DNA of 64,000 bases. Source: Trichomonas vaginalis G3. Lineage: Eukaryota > Parabasalia > Trichomonadida > Trichomonadidae. Position numbers and translations under genes: made by a program. Positions 43,401 through 50,389 of this stretch are shown one piece after another. Location: positions 8,184,001-8,248,000 of the forward strand of contig NC_067203.1 in NCBI RefSeq assembly GCF_026262505.1, in the 5' to 3' direction. Position 1 is the first letter of the stretch. Each line of letters opens with the position of its first letter. The notes beneath the pieces were generated by a model. That model did not search any database. It was not told the DNA's origin and worked only from the letters and a program-made list of their open reading frames with translations.

Positions 43401-43453
43401 CCCTTTCCAGCTCCATTGGGGTCGGAAAGAGAAGATAAAACAGTTCGATACAT
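31481..43453 (-). CDS. Axonemal dynein heavy chain, single-headed inner-arm type
   Basis: An open frame of about 3990 residues from the first ATG (43453). The frame continues upstream without an ATG to a TTG at 43507. The N-terminal tail (~1-1350) is followed by six AAA modules: P-loops GPAGTGKTET (AAA1, ~1394), GPAGCGKTVC (AAA2, ~1674), GVTGSGKTVT (AAA3, ~1998) and GVGGSGRQSL (AAA4, ~2338). AAA1 also has CFDEFNRI. The stalk coiled coil and microtubule-binding tip span ~2560-2850, and the C-terminal domain ends FWIKRGVALLCSLSR. The length of ~4000 residues fits the monomeric inner-arm group (DNAH1/3/7/12-like). It drives sliding of outer-doublet microtubules in the flagella and recurrent flagellum. 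Intact over 12 kb with no intron. Confidence 0.96.
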   Translation of the reverse strand: MYRTVLSSLSDPNGAGKGNNAQNDPHKRKYVNPFSEALHQEVPDYKSLGIFITEPLQVPKAILFTPYKGKPIDVIAELKRRGIDLSKPSNLWDTNIQFQSFLDIKYFEDTMLSPLQPEMMLGMLKEVPPQAFRFYKGVCMLEYVTDIAYQQSTGLYNVRFRDGKSSLLSPLFVLFPFEDPVAFVDRLERAFALRRLEESWFRYWLYVKNIPSDDLQSLTQSDRNRLLTTITKSPKFKLFAKNGSKYEFSKKILDEVDTQMKMVTNSIIFNMRILSNPLLYRGLNLPLPRLPGSIEEIPTPSTEGDLIIKEKIKTIQGIHLFTNDWFVNAAPIIVSWCLDISNSCLFNTICPQALPLDQWQRHHRNYEKNMISKARMKFISQVSTIIFDVIRNIKPPYSLTEFNKAIYLESPLGRFIGLCNQIIQSHLVDFILNSIYWFDQYVKEKSPTQVNVVDFRKVENIFPTNEEHTPIFTVFLECVEGEVKFQPQLDYFVSAVNEEIEYAISSFEDFQKIETSVLKAMMWTPVPVYILPDLESKEVVGLKNSIKSMIDESIKHMNEYVSSLSIFDELLKGSATDFANKLKDSEADLDKVKDAIAKVESQQKELHLNFPFKITIGLFRIDLTNIRKTLHQKLSERRLALLQLLLSVSHQQMKDIQKSYENIWSKLLEEPKTIEALVSQRDFIDNLNKKLADLKKQFGEVLKYLDTVEDMYVSIPDEQDSLRWELVGYEKKILTKSTEVSNALKVNKVKLQKALQCDTMMLTSQITSITSAIAGVFAFNDINQHMSYVARVRGIQTKLDEALEKAELYNMREKLCDMEISNYSQLKSQQDAFAPYKMFWEAISNWKTSVDKWRKVPLSQLNAADVESQFAGIQQQLVQSSRVITDKEILAIGQATRAEMDGFKKFLPIFSIMLNPGMTDKHWKQLCDLVGANITLTPTMTLQNTIELKLADHIANAQEISTAATNEHNIKTSLKKIADQWGETVLDITNYKETDWLILHTCEDIINQLDENLITLQAINFSQYKAPFEEEITSWTTGLQLTLHVIEKWLECQAKYLYLAPIFSSKDICHQLPNEGIRFQKIAEDWDTSLKKAKEIQNAYKFCNDNDLFQFFKKALVELESIERALIEYLETKRTAFPRFYFLSNEELLKILSQTTSPSAVQPYLKRCFENIGSITFKGTDCVTEMISIEGERVPFSKPTNLTGSVEHWMLDVEGEMRNTLEKIMEQAVTEYPTRPRTEWIDIWPAQITIAVFQIMWTTAVENAIKGKSLKQLYETIFGQLLELAKLTTTNLTDIARVAVSSLIVMEMHNRDVVRKLADQNISDINQFEWISQLRQYFVNGYDVIRMVNAEFRYGYEYLGSTPRLVITPLTDRCYLTLLTALDMQMGGAPQGPAGTGKTETTKDLAKVVAKQCVVFNCSEGLDYLQMGTFFTGLSSCGAWACFDEFNRIDIEVLSVIAQQIATIQAAIQQHKHHFTFEGREVRLNPTCAIFITMNPGYAGRTELPDNLKALFRPVAMMVPDYTMIAEILLYSFGFETAKSLAVKITSTFRLSSEQLSNQSHYDFGMRAVKTVINTAGNLLQREKDLSEQLIILRALKDVNVPKFTRQDLPLFNNIISDLFPNVQEKHLDYTNLIAAIREVCKKKKLKDSMIDKAIELYETVGVRHGVMLVGPAGCGKTVCYETLAEALTILSKDNQQYSPVQPTIINPKSITLGQLYGDFDPHSHDFTDGLLADAVRFASAEPPPVHHWIVLDGPVDALWIENMNTVLDDNKKLCLSSSEVIPLTPRMRMFFEVEDLKVASPATVSRCGMVYIENKIHDYESLLYTWLLNHEDKRAVLEPQITKFIPDVLVPAIDFVKAEIKSVLPFHEYTFFSNFLNLLSAILKSEKDLTNINNFMIFSLYWSLGAMTNGQDRQAFDTTVKGILDKQNIPRPDELTLFDYCVKGNEWTKWIDMTDKPPEGGVPSDAIIPTVETTRHSWVINALVMNGIAVLVTGVTGSGKTVTLQKYIESQPTLVNNPLTFSAQTTANGVQDLIDSKFDRRSAGIFGPPIDHRAIIFVDDINMPRKEKYGAQPPIELLRQLLSQGGWYDRKKRTFKKFVDVQMVCSMRSPEGPEQTPTGRFLRHFHQIVFPEISNDSMTRIFHAILSHPLQAVSDVIEPLIKASVEIYDTVCKQLLPTPSRVHYTFNLRDIAQVIRGVTSLHSSQANDKNNVLRIWYHESIRVYHDRLVNDENRDWFMRLLKRVLHETFGVRHFHLSSIEPVIYADFGVDDSKKYQQVTDLEKFTRVCQNNLDDYNAANSHPLDLCLFSEAIQHLCRICRIIREPGRNGLLLGVGGSGRQSLTRLAAYICGVQLFQPEVSRSYSRVEWRQDLKRLLLDCGLQKKETVFLVSESQLIDESFFEDINCLLNSGDPPALFDDDDMEKIITGTTPLAKTLGIVATRASVYSLFISQVKSHMHVMIALSPIGSSFRRRVRMFPSLISCCTIDWFAEWPIEALENVSTRVIGPEYSKFCASAHSIVSNYCQKFFEEMKRTNYVTPSTFLSFLNLITSLGDRLKTKLETTTNNIQKGLQKMEEASKEIVVLEKNIRELQPELARRKDETVIMIRELSANQEQAKATKDKVAAATKEAEEQSVIADQLSQQAAEDLKQVEPKIEAAVQALSKLSRSEISELKAVAVETEPMRLVCTALCIIFDEPPKKGKRPNGQPYDDYFSAAKSILADPNFVKRLKDWIGLNKDKISPVKMQKLRVVLDNPDFAPEVMSSKSQAMGTICLWVHAIELYYNVNVEVEPKRRKKAEAEKNQQEALKIVEENKAKLADIEAKVAELEEKHKKSEQELKELTDKKEKCTIRLQNASILTSSLEHERESWQKMLVDFDAQKRRITGDLLLAAASVAYLGPFTSDFRKLILLEWSQKLEEFGFPRTPGGNITKILGDPLTVLQWNLKALPRDDLSIENAIVLTECRKWPLIIDPQNQASNFIKNIEPEILVLRPKEKTFVRSLENAINFGRPVLVEGIDEELDPSLDPILMISSRDKPVQIKLEHQVTLNPTFKLYMVTTNPNPTFSPENLAKVTLINFTITQTALSDQLLALVVAKEKPNLEKEKETLVVNNAQMKSQMLEIQAKILQLLQESKGDILDDVELINTLAESNKTQKTLTVSMAQSEETEKQIDSSRREYEPVARRGALLYFCVIDLRHVAPMYQYSLSWYAGLVSKLISAAPHSAVLEERIANLIQYITLKVFKNISNSLFAKHQLMFAFLIAARIKLDKGDITENEWKFLLTGTTETTQEPPPNKVPESITDATWAELFNLSQIEVFDGFDNYVAEHVQDVLKIENFFEDPIGGSYDERMNLFRRLCIARCLRPDTLVDGFTKMIREDLGDEYLVVEPSNISQAYADAGPTTPIIFILSSGTDPAQDVQNFAAQMGFLEKLRALSLGQGQGTKAAELIENGRTEGFWVLLQNCHLATSWMPKLEEILQNLKDVHNDFRLWLTSMPSAAFPVSILQNGIKVTTEPPQGLKATLTQLFQSYGQKTLKECPRENEFKSLFYSLCFFHAVVLGRRKYGPLGWNCIYEWTKGDLDISRKQLNLFLSATGPIPYKTLGFLAGEINYGGRVTDDWDRRTLLTLCQDFYREEVLKEGFNIAGNYMTPPPSNLPEYLEVINQYSVTDTPELFGLHQNADLNLKQQTSFTILSDILSTRPRGGGNSSGGNNSLVQTVNALLRKVPQQLDMKTIQEKFPNVYEESMNTVLQQEAVRYNELLQLIETSLKALIKAMKGLIVFTNELEEMSTAIDQNVVPPNWAAIAYPSMKPLNSWMADLNDRLKFLRDWIDFGQPRVFWISGFFFPQAFLTGTKQNFARKYKVPIDEISFDFQVQDKGPQRIIRPPQDGVYIYGLYLEACGYDTIGKKLVDALPRQLTQEMPVIWLKPVQNRVTPTTGIYRCPVYKIGTRQGVLTTTGHSSNYVLTIELPTDVDEAFWIKRGVALLCSLSR

Positions 43454-44204
43454 CCAAATAACGAACCTTGGGCAATTTTCTTCAAAAGGGTAAATTTTTT
43501 TAGACAATAGAAAAGAGTTTGGTTAATATGGATGTGAAATTTAGGATATGTATCAAGTTTCTGTGTATTTAAACAAATAATTGAGTTATGGTTTTTTGAT
43601 CTTTCCTAATATTAAACGGAGTTGATGAATATTAATGCATGAACAATTTATAATTTTCCTATTTAATTATATTCATTGTACTTGAACATGAATTAAACCC
43701 ATTTTTGATCGAAATGACTACATATTTTCAACATAGACTCTTTTTTATCACAATACAATCATATCAACTGCTCTAGAAATGTTTTATTGTTATGTTTTTA
43801 TACGATAATTTTCTTGAATCTTCAAGGATAAACGAATATTATTTCAAATTTATATATATTAGCATATTTGCGATATATTTGCAAATTATTTGAGTTTAAG
43901 GGGTATTTTAATCTATATTTGTAGATGTAATTTTTCCAAAAAAATTCGAAAAATCGAAAAATGATGAAAATATCTAGGAAATTTCAAATCAAAAATAAAA
44001 TTTCGAAATTTTTTTGGAAATTTTTCATTTTTAACCATAGGGTAAATAGATTATATTACTAATGTCAAAACATTTTCTTTTGGAAATTCTAGGAAATAGT
44101 ATAATTGCGAAAAAATATTTTGTATTTCTTGAGGATTTCATTGTAATTATGAATATATATCATTGATCATAGCATAAAAAGTAAAATTACCAAATAAAGA
44201 AGGT
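43454..44204. other. Intergenic, no gene seen
   Basis: Very AT-rich. Around 43930-44035 there are runs of AAAAAATTCGAAAAATCG and the roughly complementary TTTCGAAATTTTTTTGG, which could fold weakly. Nothing else was recognised. The dynein promoter must lie here or within the first codons. Confidence 0.55.
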
Positions 44205-45986
44205 TTAGTCAATTACATCTTCCAATGGATGGACTGGTACAGGCTTCTTTTCTTCCTCTTCTGGTTTAACTTCAACGACCTTTGGCTCTGGCTTCTTTTC
44301 TACTGGCTTTTCTTCTTCCTCTTCCTTTTCCTCTTCTTCAGTGATTACTGGTCCCTTTTCTGGGTACAAATCAAATGGCATCATGTTCATTGAAGATAAA
44401 GCGTGGTAATTAGCACCGTGGTCGATCAAGTACTGAATTGCATTATCCTTTCTATATCTGCAAGCGTAGTGGAGTGGTGTTTCCTGTGTATCATCCTTAG
44501 TTTCAATGTGAGCACCCCATTGTTGGAGCAATTCCATGACTTCTGGCTGTCCATAAGCAGCAGCCAAGTGCATTGGTCCTGTTCCCTTTCCGAAATTGTA
44601 TGAAACCATGTCCGGCCACTTCTTCAAAATGTCGACAATTCCTTTCTTTTCGCCTTTTTCGCAGAAAGTGAATAGTTTCTGGCGGGATGTGTCTCTATCT
44701 TGGACAAGGTCTAAGACGTTCTGTCCCTTCTTGTTCTTCATTGACTGAACTGCGTGGTTTTCAATCAAAACTGCAACAATTTTTTCGTCACCAGTGATAC
44801 CAGCGTAATGTAATGGTGTCATCATGCTGATATCCTTTGCATTAACATCAGCGCCGTTCTGGATAAGCAATTCAGCGATGTCTGCCATACGATGTTTTGC
44901 AGCTTCGTGGAGAGGAGTTGTTCTGTTGGCTCCGAGTTCCTTTGCGAGGTTTGGACGCTTCTCTAACATGCTATGAATGGCATCTCTGTCTTCAAGAGCA
45001 ATGGCGTCGAAAATTGTTTTGATATTTTTCGGAAGCTTTGTTTCCTTCGGACCATAGATGTTTCTGATGGTAATTGGCTTGGCTGGTAGAGTGAATTTCG
45101 TCTTGAGAAGTTCAGGAACTTCATGTAATTTTCTTTCTAATTCTTCTTTCTCCTTTTGCTCCTTTTCTTCGCGTAACTGCTGGCTTGTCTTACCACCATT
45201 GACAATAGCCATGAGATCTGTTAAATTATCGACTTCTACCTGGATTCTTTGGTTTAAATCTGCCAAAATTTCCTTGTTGTGGGCTGCTGTTTCCTTCATT
45301 TGGTTCTTATGATCATCTACTGTAATATTCTGGCCAATACGACGCTGTGCTTCTGCGATATCTTCTGTTAATTGATTTAATTTATCTGATTTCTGAGACA
45401 TGACATCTTTGTGCGCTTTTTCTAATTCCTTAAGATTTTCAGTAAGTTCTTCGTTGCATTTTTGCTTTTCTGCATCAACTTCCTTGAGAGTTTTGATTGC
45501 TTCTTGTCTTTCTTCAGTTAACTTAGTAACTTGCTCTTGTTGAGCTTCAATGATGCGTGAGATACGTCTTTCTTGTCTGCTTTTGATCAACTCGTAAATC
45601 AGAGGTGGAACTTCTGGAGAATTTACTGGTTCTGGGATTTCTGCTTTAGGATTCTCTCCCCAGTTAGAATAGCCTTCAATGGTAGAAATAATGTATTCTC
45701 CTGGGATCTCGTCTGGTGCATCTCTGATTGGTTGGATGGCTTGAGATGTTGCACGTTTGTATTTATAGGCCACACATTCGACAAGGTAAAGCATTTCCAT
45801 TTTGGAGAAGAGATATTTAGTTGTTTTAATTGCTTCAAAGAGGATACTGTCTGGAAGATTCATAAATTCTGGAATGTGCAAGAAATCGTCCATCATATCA
45901 GCAAATGTTGATATATAATGGGAGACATCTTGTCCGTTCTTATCGGCTTCAAGGCATTTGTTAATAATATTGACAAAAACACTCAT
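44205..45986 (-). CDS. Coiled-coil and ankyrin repeat protein
   Basis: 593 residues from the ATG at 45986. An N-terminal helical region (~1-70), then a long coiled coil (~130-275, EEVTKL/EELTENLKELEKAHKDVM heptads), then ankyrin repeats (~320-535) including RTTPLHEAAKHRMADIAELL, MTPLHYAGITGDEKIVAVLI, GPMHLAAAYGQPEVMELLQQ and ETPLHYACRYRKDNAIQYLI. The tail is an E/K/P-rich, highly charged segment ending PVPVHPLEDVID. No membrane segment or signal peptide. It is a protein-binding scaffold, possibly cytoskeletal; no specific partner can be named. The frame is intact. Confidence 0.88.
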   Translation of the reverse strand: MSVFVNIINKCLEADKNGQDVSHYISTFADMMDDFLHIPEFMNLPDSILFEAIKTTKYLFSKMEMLYLVECVAYKYKRATSQAIQPIRDAPDEIPGEYIISTIEGYSNWGENPKAEIPEPVNSPEVPPLIYELIKSRQERRISRIIEAQQEQVTKLTEERQEAIKTLKEVDAEKQKCNEELTENLKELEKAHKDVMSQKSDKLNQLTEDIAEAQRRIGQNITVDDHKNQMKETAAHNKEILADLNQRIQVEVDNLTDLMAIVNGGKTSQQLREEKEQKEKEELERKLHEVPELLKTKFTLPAKPITIRNIYGPKETKLPKNIKTIFDAIALEDRDAIHSMLEKRPNLAKELGANRTTPLHEAAKHRMADIAELLIQNGADVNAKDISMMTPLHYAGITGDEKIVAVLIENHAVQSMKNKKGQNVLDLVQDRDTSRQKLFTFCEKGEKKGIVDILKKWPDMVSYNFGKGTGPMHLAAAYGQPEVMELLQQWGAHIETKDDTQETPLHYACRYRKDNAIQYLIDHGANYHALSSMNMMPFDLYPEKGPVITEEEEKEEEEEKPVEKKPEPKVVEVKPEEEEKKPVPVHPLEDVID

Positions 45987-46341
45987 TTTCTGAATTTGCT
46001 AATTTACAAGGCTGGCAAAAAATTTTTCTTAGTAAAAAACGACCGTTTATTAATTTCAGACCAAATATTTTATGGTCCAATGCATGAATTTTTGCTCAAG
46101 GTGAACAACAACTAAGAAATGGTCATAAAGTCATTGCCAGTGACAACACTCGTGGTAATCTACAAGAATAACTGATTAATACCATATTTTCGATAAATTT
46201 TTATTAACTTTGCTTAGATTCTGCTATATGAAGCGATCTAGTCATATAGAAAAGAAAATTCATTAGAACGGTCTTTGAATCAGAGCTCAATTGTAAAGAT
46301 ACGAAACCTTCAAAAACTTTAGGAAAAAAAAAAGAAAAAAG
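45987..46341. other. Intergenic, no gene seen
   Basis: Spacer between the coiled-coil/ankyrin gene start and the tRNA-like sequence. No coding feature was supported. The A-rich stretch at 46321-46340 reads as T-runs on the minus strand, immediately after the tRNA, and would serve as a polymerase III terminator. Confidence 0.55.
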
Positions 46342-46415
46342 AGCAAGTGACGGGACTCGAACCCGCAACCCCAAGATTAAGAGTTTTATACTCTATCCGG
46401 TTGAGCTACACAGGC
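46342..46415 (-). tRNA. tRNA-Lys(CUU)-like gene, probably degenerate
   Basis: The minus strand folds as a tRNA: GCCTGTG acceptor strand, TA, D-arm GCTC...GAGT, anticodon loop CTCTTAA (anticodon CTT, lysine), variable GGGTT, T-arm GCGGG TTCGAGT CCCGT, 3' acceptor strand CACTTGC. The acceptor stem has two mismatches (C3-T70 and T4-T69; a fully paired partner would be CACAGGC) and the anticodon stem TAAAA/TCTTG has an A-C mismatch and a G-T end pair. The T- and D-arms and internal promoter boxes look good, and T-runs follow. It may be a tRNA pseudogene or a poorly functional copy. Confidence 0.65.
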
Positions 46416-46636
46416 TTTACATTAATTTAAATTAATTTAATTATAAGTTTTGAGCAGATATCATTAATTTTAATTTTTAATTCTAAATCTGAGACAAAAC
46501 TTAAGATCATGAGATAATACACTAACTATACATTATATTTTAGTATATTTTATTAATTGATAAGATTAAACAAAGAAAACACCATTGAGTTATTAAATAA
46601 TCCACAATTTGATCAATAAATCTCTAAAATTTTTAA

Positions 46637-49600
46637 TCAAACAGCTATAGCATCTACTGTATCAGATATTTCTCCATGATTTGGATTCAATTTCTCCTTC
46701 AAATCCTGAATCTTCTTTCTATTCCTCAACAATTTCTTAGCAATAGAAGAATCATCTCCATCGACGCATCTGCAAACTCCAGGCCACAACAAAAGAATGA
46801 TGATTATTGATACAATTATTATCAATGCTGAACTCAAAGCTATGATTGTTGGTGTGATAACTTTTTCTTCCTGGTAATCATCCTTTGATGTTGGAGCAGC
46901 TGTTCTTGGAGATTTATCTACTATCTGTTCAGGAGTAGGAGGAATATTTGTTGGCTTTGAAGCAGTTGATGATGTTTCAGGTTGTGATGATGACTTCTTC
47001 AAAGAAACTCTGAAAGTGAATGGAGTATTTTGCTTGGATGAATACAAAGCTAAATAAGCATTTTCTCCAAACATTTCCTTATCCAAACTGAACTTTGATG
47101 TTCGAGTTGCTGCTGTATGCATTACTCCTTCATCATACAAGTTGTCGAACTTCGAAGCACTCAAGACAACACTAATATTCGGTCTATTTCTTTCAAGAAC
47201 TGCAATGGAAAGCTCAGGGGTGTAACTATGCGAATTATCATTAATAGAAACACTATAATAATATATATTATAAAGAACAGGATTGACTCTGTAGTCTTTA
47301 TCTGGTTCAATGATTTGGAACTTCTTGTCACAAAGCATTCCTGTGTATTCATCATTGCAAACACATTTATCGCCATTGAATACACCATTGCTGCATTCTA
47401 TCTTCGGTTTTTCTGTTGTTTTTGTCAAGAAAACAGGATTTGAAACGAAATCTTCTTGGGAAATCGGTCCCATAGCAACCAAAGCGTAACTTATGTTTGT
47501 AAACTCTTTGTCTACAGCGAAATTGTTAGCAAGAACTGTAATATCATACTCTCCTTCCTCTACTTCGTTCTCAGAAATGTAAACTCTTTCATTTGTATTC
47601 AAACTGTCACTTTTTCCATTTCCTTTGAAAATTTTTCCAGAAGGAGAACGAACAATCAAATCTAAGTCAGCGAACAAAGACCTTCTTACGTGGAAATCAG
47701 GGACATAATCCAAGTAAGCCATAGTAATAACCAAAGGTATCTTAGATGAGTTCGTTTTGACCTTGTAATTATTAGATTTTCCTGGTAAAATCTGTTGTTC
47801 ATCACAAACTCTCAAACCGTTAATTCCGCCAAGTAAATCATTCAAAACAGGAGTTCCATAACCAGATGCTGTATCAGGAGTAAGGTATGAAGCACCTTGT
47901 ATTGGTTGTGAGCACGTTATGAAGCAAGCGCGTACGAAATAGCTTGTTGGATTGAATGTTTCGCCGTCATCTCTCTGTTCGAAATAAGGATAGAATTTGT
48001 CAACGAAAAACTGTCTGATTATTGCAGCCATTCCTGCAGCAGCTGGTGTTGACATTGATGTTCCCGACTTTGTGACTAAACTTGATTCAGTTGCTGCTGT
48101 TGGGTTCTCGCTATAATGTACAGCACCGTCTGAACTATAAACTGTTTGTCCTGGAACTAAAATATCAGGTTTAGTTAATGAATAAAATGAAGGACCATAA
48201 GAAGAGAAAGAAGCTTTGACTTGATTTCCTGATCTCACTGATCTTTTCGTCAAAGTTACTCTTCCCCATGATTTGATAACATTGAAACTATCTTCGGATG
48301 TGTATACACCAATAACATTTGATAAAGAAACAGAGCAACTGTTTCCTCCACTCATAATAACTGCGGCTGCACCTCCATCAACAGCTTTTTGAAGTGTTTC
48401 GCAGTCATTTCTACTGATCATGACTACTTTGTCTTTGCAGTCTGTTACAGGAGCGATTTCTCTTTCGTATATCCTGTATTTCGCACCATCATTGATTGAT
48501 GATGACAAAATATTTTTGGAATTCGAAATTTGATTCACGGAAATTTGGGAAGAGTTGTGTTCTGCGTAGATGGGAGCACTGTAGTCATGAATGTAACTAA
48601 GCTTGAGTCTATCCACAGAGCCAACGGACAAAACTGATTTGGAATCTGAAGGACACGAAAGATCATGGGCAGCGCCTGAGTTTCCTGCAGCAAAAACAAA
48701 AAGTAAGTGAGGATGGAAGTAACTCATTACGTCATAGCCCCATGTAACCTCATCACAGTCAACATCTACGCCCCAAGAATTTGATGAGATGTAACTACCG
48801 AGTTCTTGGATATCTATTGAGCTGTTCTCTAATGAGAAGTCACCGTTCATGGCATTGCCGTCGTGGAAGAAGCCTAAATCGTACATAATTAACTTGGATT
48901 TCGATGCAACGCCATTGTAAAGACTGAGACCACATTCAGGGCCGCAATATGCTTCTCCAAGCGCGGTGCCACATACGTGTGTGCCATGGCCGTGTAAAAC
49001 GTCTTTGGAGTCCGCACATGGGACAATTTGTAAAATTTTTCTATGGGCTGGGTTTGCAGTTCCAACTGGAGGTTTAACATTGGGATCGTAGAAAAATGGA
49101 TGTAAATAATCAACTCCTGTATCGAAAACTGAAATAACTTGGCCTTTTCCATTTAATCCTTTTCTTGTAAGCGGACGATCATAGGAAATGGCGTCATTAT
49201 CGAATGTAACGTTTCTGTCGTTGGTTTGAATGTATCCTGTTGTAAATCTGTTCTTTAATTTTCGAGAAGGGAATTTTCGAATGGAAGCAACACGAGGGTC
49301 ATCGTATACTGCATTGATATCGATATTTCCACTTACGGTGTAGAATGATCTTGCGAAATGTTCAACTTTGTAATTTTTATTTTCTTCTGCCCATTCTGGA
49401 ATGGTTTCTATAAGATATCTCTCATCAGGAGCTATATCAAGTACTTTTCTGAGTTGTGATTTTGGTTTAATAATTGAATATAACTTAATATCTTTCTTAT
49501 TTTGTAAATAGTTCGATTGTTCTTCATTTAAGTAGTGTTTATACCACCCATATTCGATTTTATTTGCAAGACTAAAGTATAATTGATGTGAATCGAATGA

Positions 49601-49741
49601 TTCGAGATATGAATTATTTACTGCATTCAAAAAATGAATGTAAAACCATCCAGGATTGATAGAATGAAGCTTTCTTGTCGATTTGGGAAAGTTTTCAATA
49701 TCTAAAAGCTGCGAGAGCAGCGTTGGTGAAACTTTTCCCAT
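46637..49741 (-). CDS. Subtilisin-like serine protease, membrane-anchored (family S8)
   Basis: 1034 residues from the ATG at 49741. The catalytic triad is visible: Asp in VFDTGVDYLHP (~207), His in HGHGTHVCGTA (~252), Ser in SGTSMSTPAAAGMAA (~561). A protease-associated-like insert (~425-490, DGGAAAVIMSGG) lies between His and Ser. Next come a beta-rich domain, an EGF-like module with spaced cysteines (CSNGVFNGDKCVCNDEY, ~780-805), a T/P-rich linker, one transmembrane helix (~965-989, IIALSSALIIIVSIIIILLL) and a short basic tail. It should cleave proteins at the cell surface or in vesicles, like other trichomonad S8 proteases. No signal peptide is seen in frame; a hydrophobic stretch occurs just upstream in another frame. 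Confidence 0.93.
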   Translation of the reverse strand: MGKVSPTLLSQLLDIENFPKSTRKLHSINPGWFYIHFLNAVNNSYLESFDSHQLYFSLANKIEYGWYKHYLNEEQSNYLQNKKDIKLYSIIKPKSQLRKVLDIAPDERYLIETIPEWAEENKNYKVEHFARSFYTVSGNIDINAVYDDPRVASIRKFPSRKLKNRFTTGYIQTNDRNVTFDNDAISYDRPLTRKGLNGKGQVISVFDTGVDYLHPFFYDPNVKPPVGTANPAHRKILQIVPCADSKDVLHGHGTHVCGTALGEAYCGPECGLSLYNGVASKSKLIMYDLGFFHDGNAMNGDFSLENSSIDIQELGSYISSNSWGVDVDCDEVTWGYDVMSYFHPHLLFVFAAGNSGAAHDLSCPSDSKSVLSVGSVDRLKLSYIHDYSAPIYAEHNSSQISVNQISNSKNILSSSINDGAKYRIYEREIAPVTDCKDKVVMISRNDCETLQKAVDGGAAAVIMSGGNSCSVSLSNVIGVYTSEDSFNVIKSWGRVTLTKRSVRSGNQVKASFSSYGPSFYSLTKPDILVPGQTVYSSDGAVHYSENPTAATESSLVTKSGTSMSTPAAAGMAAIIRQFFVDKFYPYFEQRDDGETFNPTSYFVRACFITCSQPIQGASYLTPDTASGYGTPVLNDLLGGINGLRVCDEQQILPGKSNNYKVKTNSSKIPLVITMAYLDYVPDFHVRRSLFADLDLIVRSPSGKIFKGNGKSDSLNTNERVYISENEVEEGEYDITVLANNFAVDKEFTNISYALVAMGPISQEDFVSNPVFLTKTTEKPKIECSNGVFNGDKCVCNDEYTGMLCDKKFQIIEPDKDYRVNPVLYNIYYYSVSINDNSHSYTPELSIAVLERNRPNISVVLSASKFDNLYDEGVMHTAATRTSKFSLDKEMFGENAYLALYSSKQNTPFTFRVSLKKSSSQPETSSTASKPTNIPPTPEQIVDKSPRTAAPTSKDDYQEEKVITPTIIALSSALIIIVSIIIILLLWPGVCRCVDGDDSSIAKKLLRNRKKIQDLKEKLNPNHGEISDTVDAIAV

Positions 49742-49879
49742 AAAAAATAAAATAAGGTTATTTCACATTGCATGAAAGAAAAACCTTACCAAAGTCAAAA
49801 CCTCTATCAATTATTAATCAAATTTACCTTTTAATCAATATTTAAAGAATCAATTGATTTAGAGTGGATTGGACAAAAA

Positions 49880-50007
49880 AGTAGTAGATGCGAGCGGGGT
49901 GTGTGACTTTTTTTGTAAACGTAAGAATTCATACAATATTGAACGATTTTACATCATTAAAAATTAACATTAATTTTAAAATAATTTATTTTTTTATTCT
50001 TACATAA
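49880..50007. repeat. Terminal segment and start motif of right Maverick
   Basis: Begins AGTAGTAG, then GTGACTTTTTTTGT, then CGTAAGAATTCATACAATAT (49919), which recurs at 50400 and in changed form near 50528. The last 20 bases (TTTTTTATTCTTACATAA) are the start motif of the first gene. The flanking bases 49874-49879 (AAAAAA) would be the target duplication; the partner is out of view. Confidence 0.65.
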
Positions 50008-50385
50008 ATGACCCAACAAGTAAAACCAGATAAAGTGGATAATAGAATTTTAGAGGATGGTGTTCCTGTTTACATTCAAAGATATAAAGGAAAACAATAT
50101 TACAGAATTGTTAATCCTGAATATGTGAAACATTTATTTAAAAAGGAAGATTGTGAATTATTAAACGTTAATGATTATGAAAATGCAAAATCAAAACTGA
50201 GATATAAATATATTGGAAGTGATGAAAGATGCAAAGATAAAGATAAAGTTTATACAGTTTCATATAATGAATGGAAAACCGATAAGATTAGAAAACATTT
50301 AGGAGATTATGGGGAAAAATCTGAATTCTTTAAATCTAGTTTGTACGAGAGAGTAAAAGAAATTAGAAATAATTATCATTCATGA
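50008..50385 (+). CDS. Maverick terminal small protein, 125 residues
   Basis: The first gene inside the element. A 125-residue, lysine- and tyrosine-rich protein beginning MTQQVKPDKVDNRILEDGVP; conserved stretches YKYIGSDERCKDKDKVYTVS and KIRKHLGDYG are shared with 7003-7405 in the left copy. No known domain. Place and start motif are conserved in both copies, which supports it being a genuine gene of the element. Confidence 0.6.
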   Translation: MTQQVKPDKVDNRILEDGVPVYIQRYKGKQYYRIVNPEYVKHLFKKEDCELLNVNDYENAKSKLRYKYIGSDERCKDKDKVYTVSYNEWKTDKIRKHLGDYGEKSEFFKSSLYERVKEIRNNYHS

Positions 50386-50389
50386 ATGA

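Noticed and set aside
43920-44040. Possible hairpin or regulatory palindrome upstream of the dynein gene
   Set aside because: Pairing is loose and made only of A/T runs; no more than expected for this composition.
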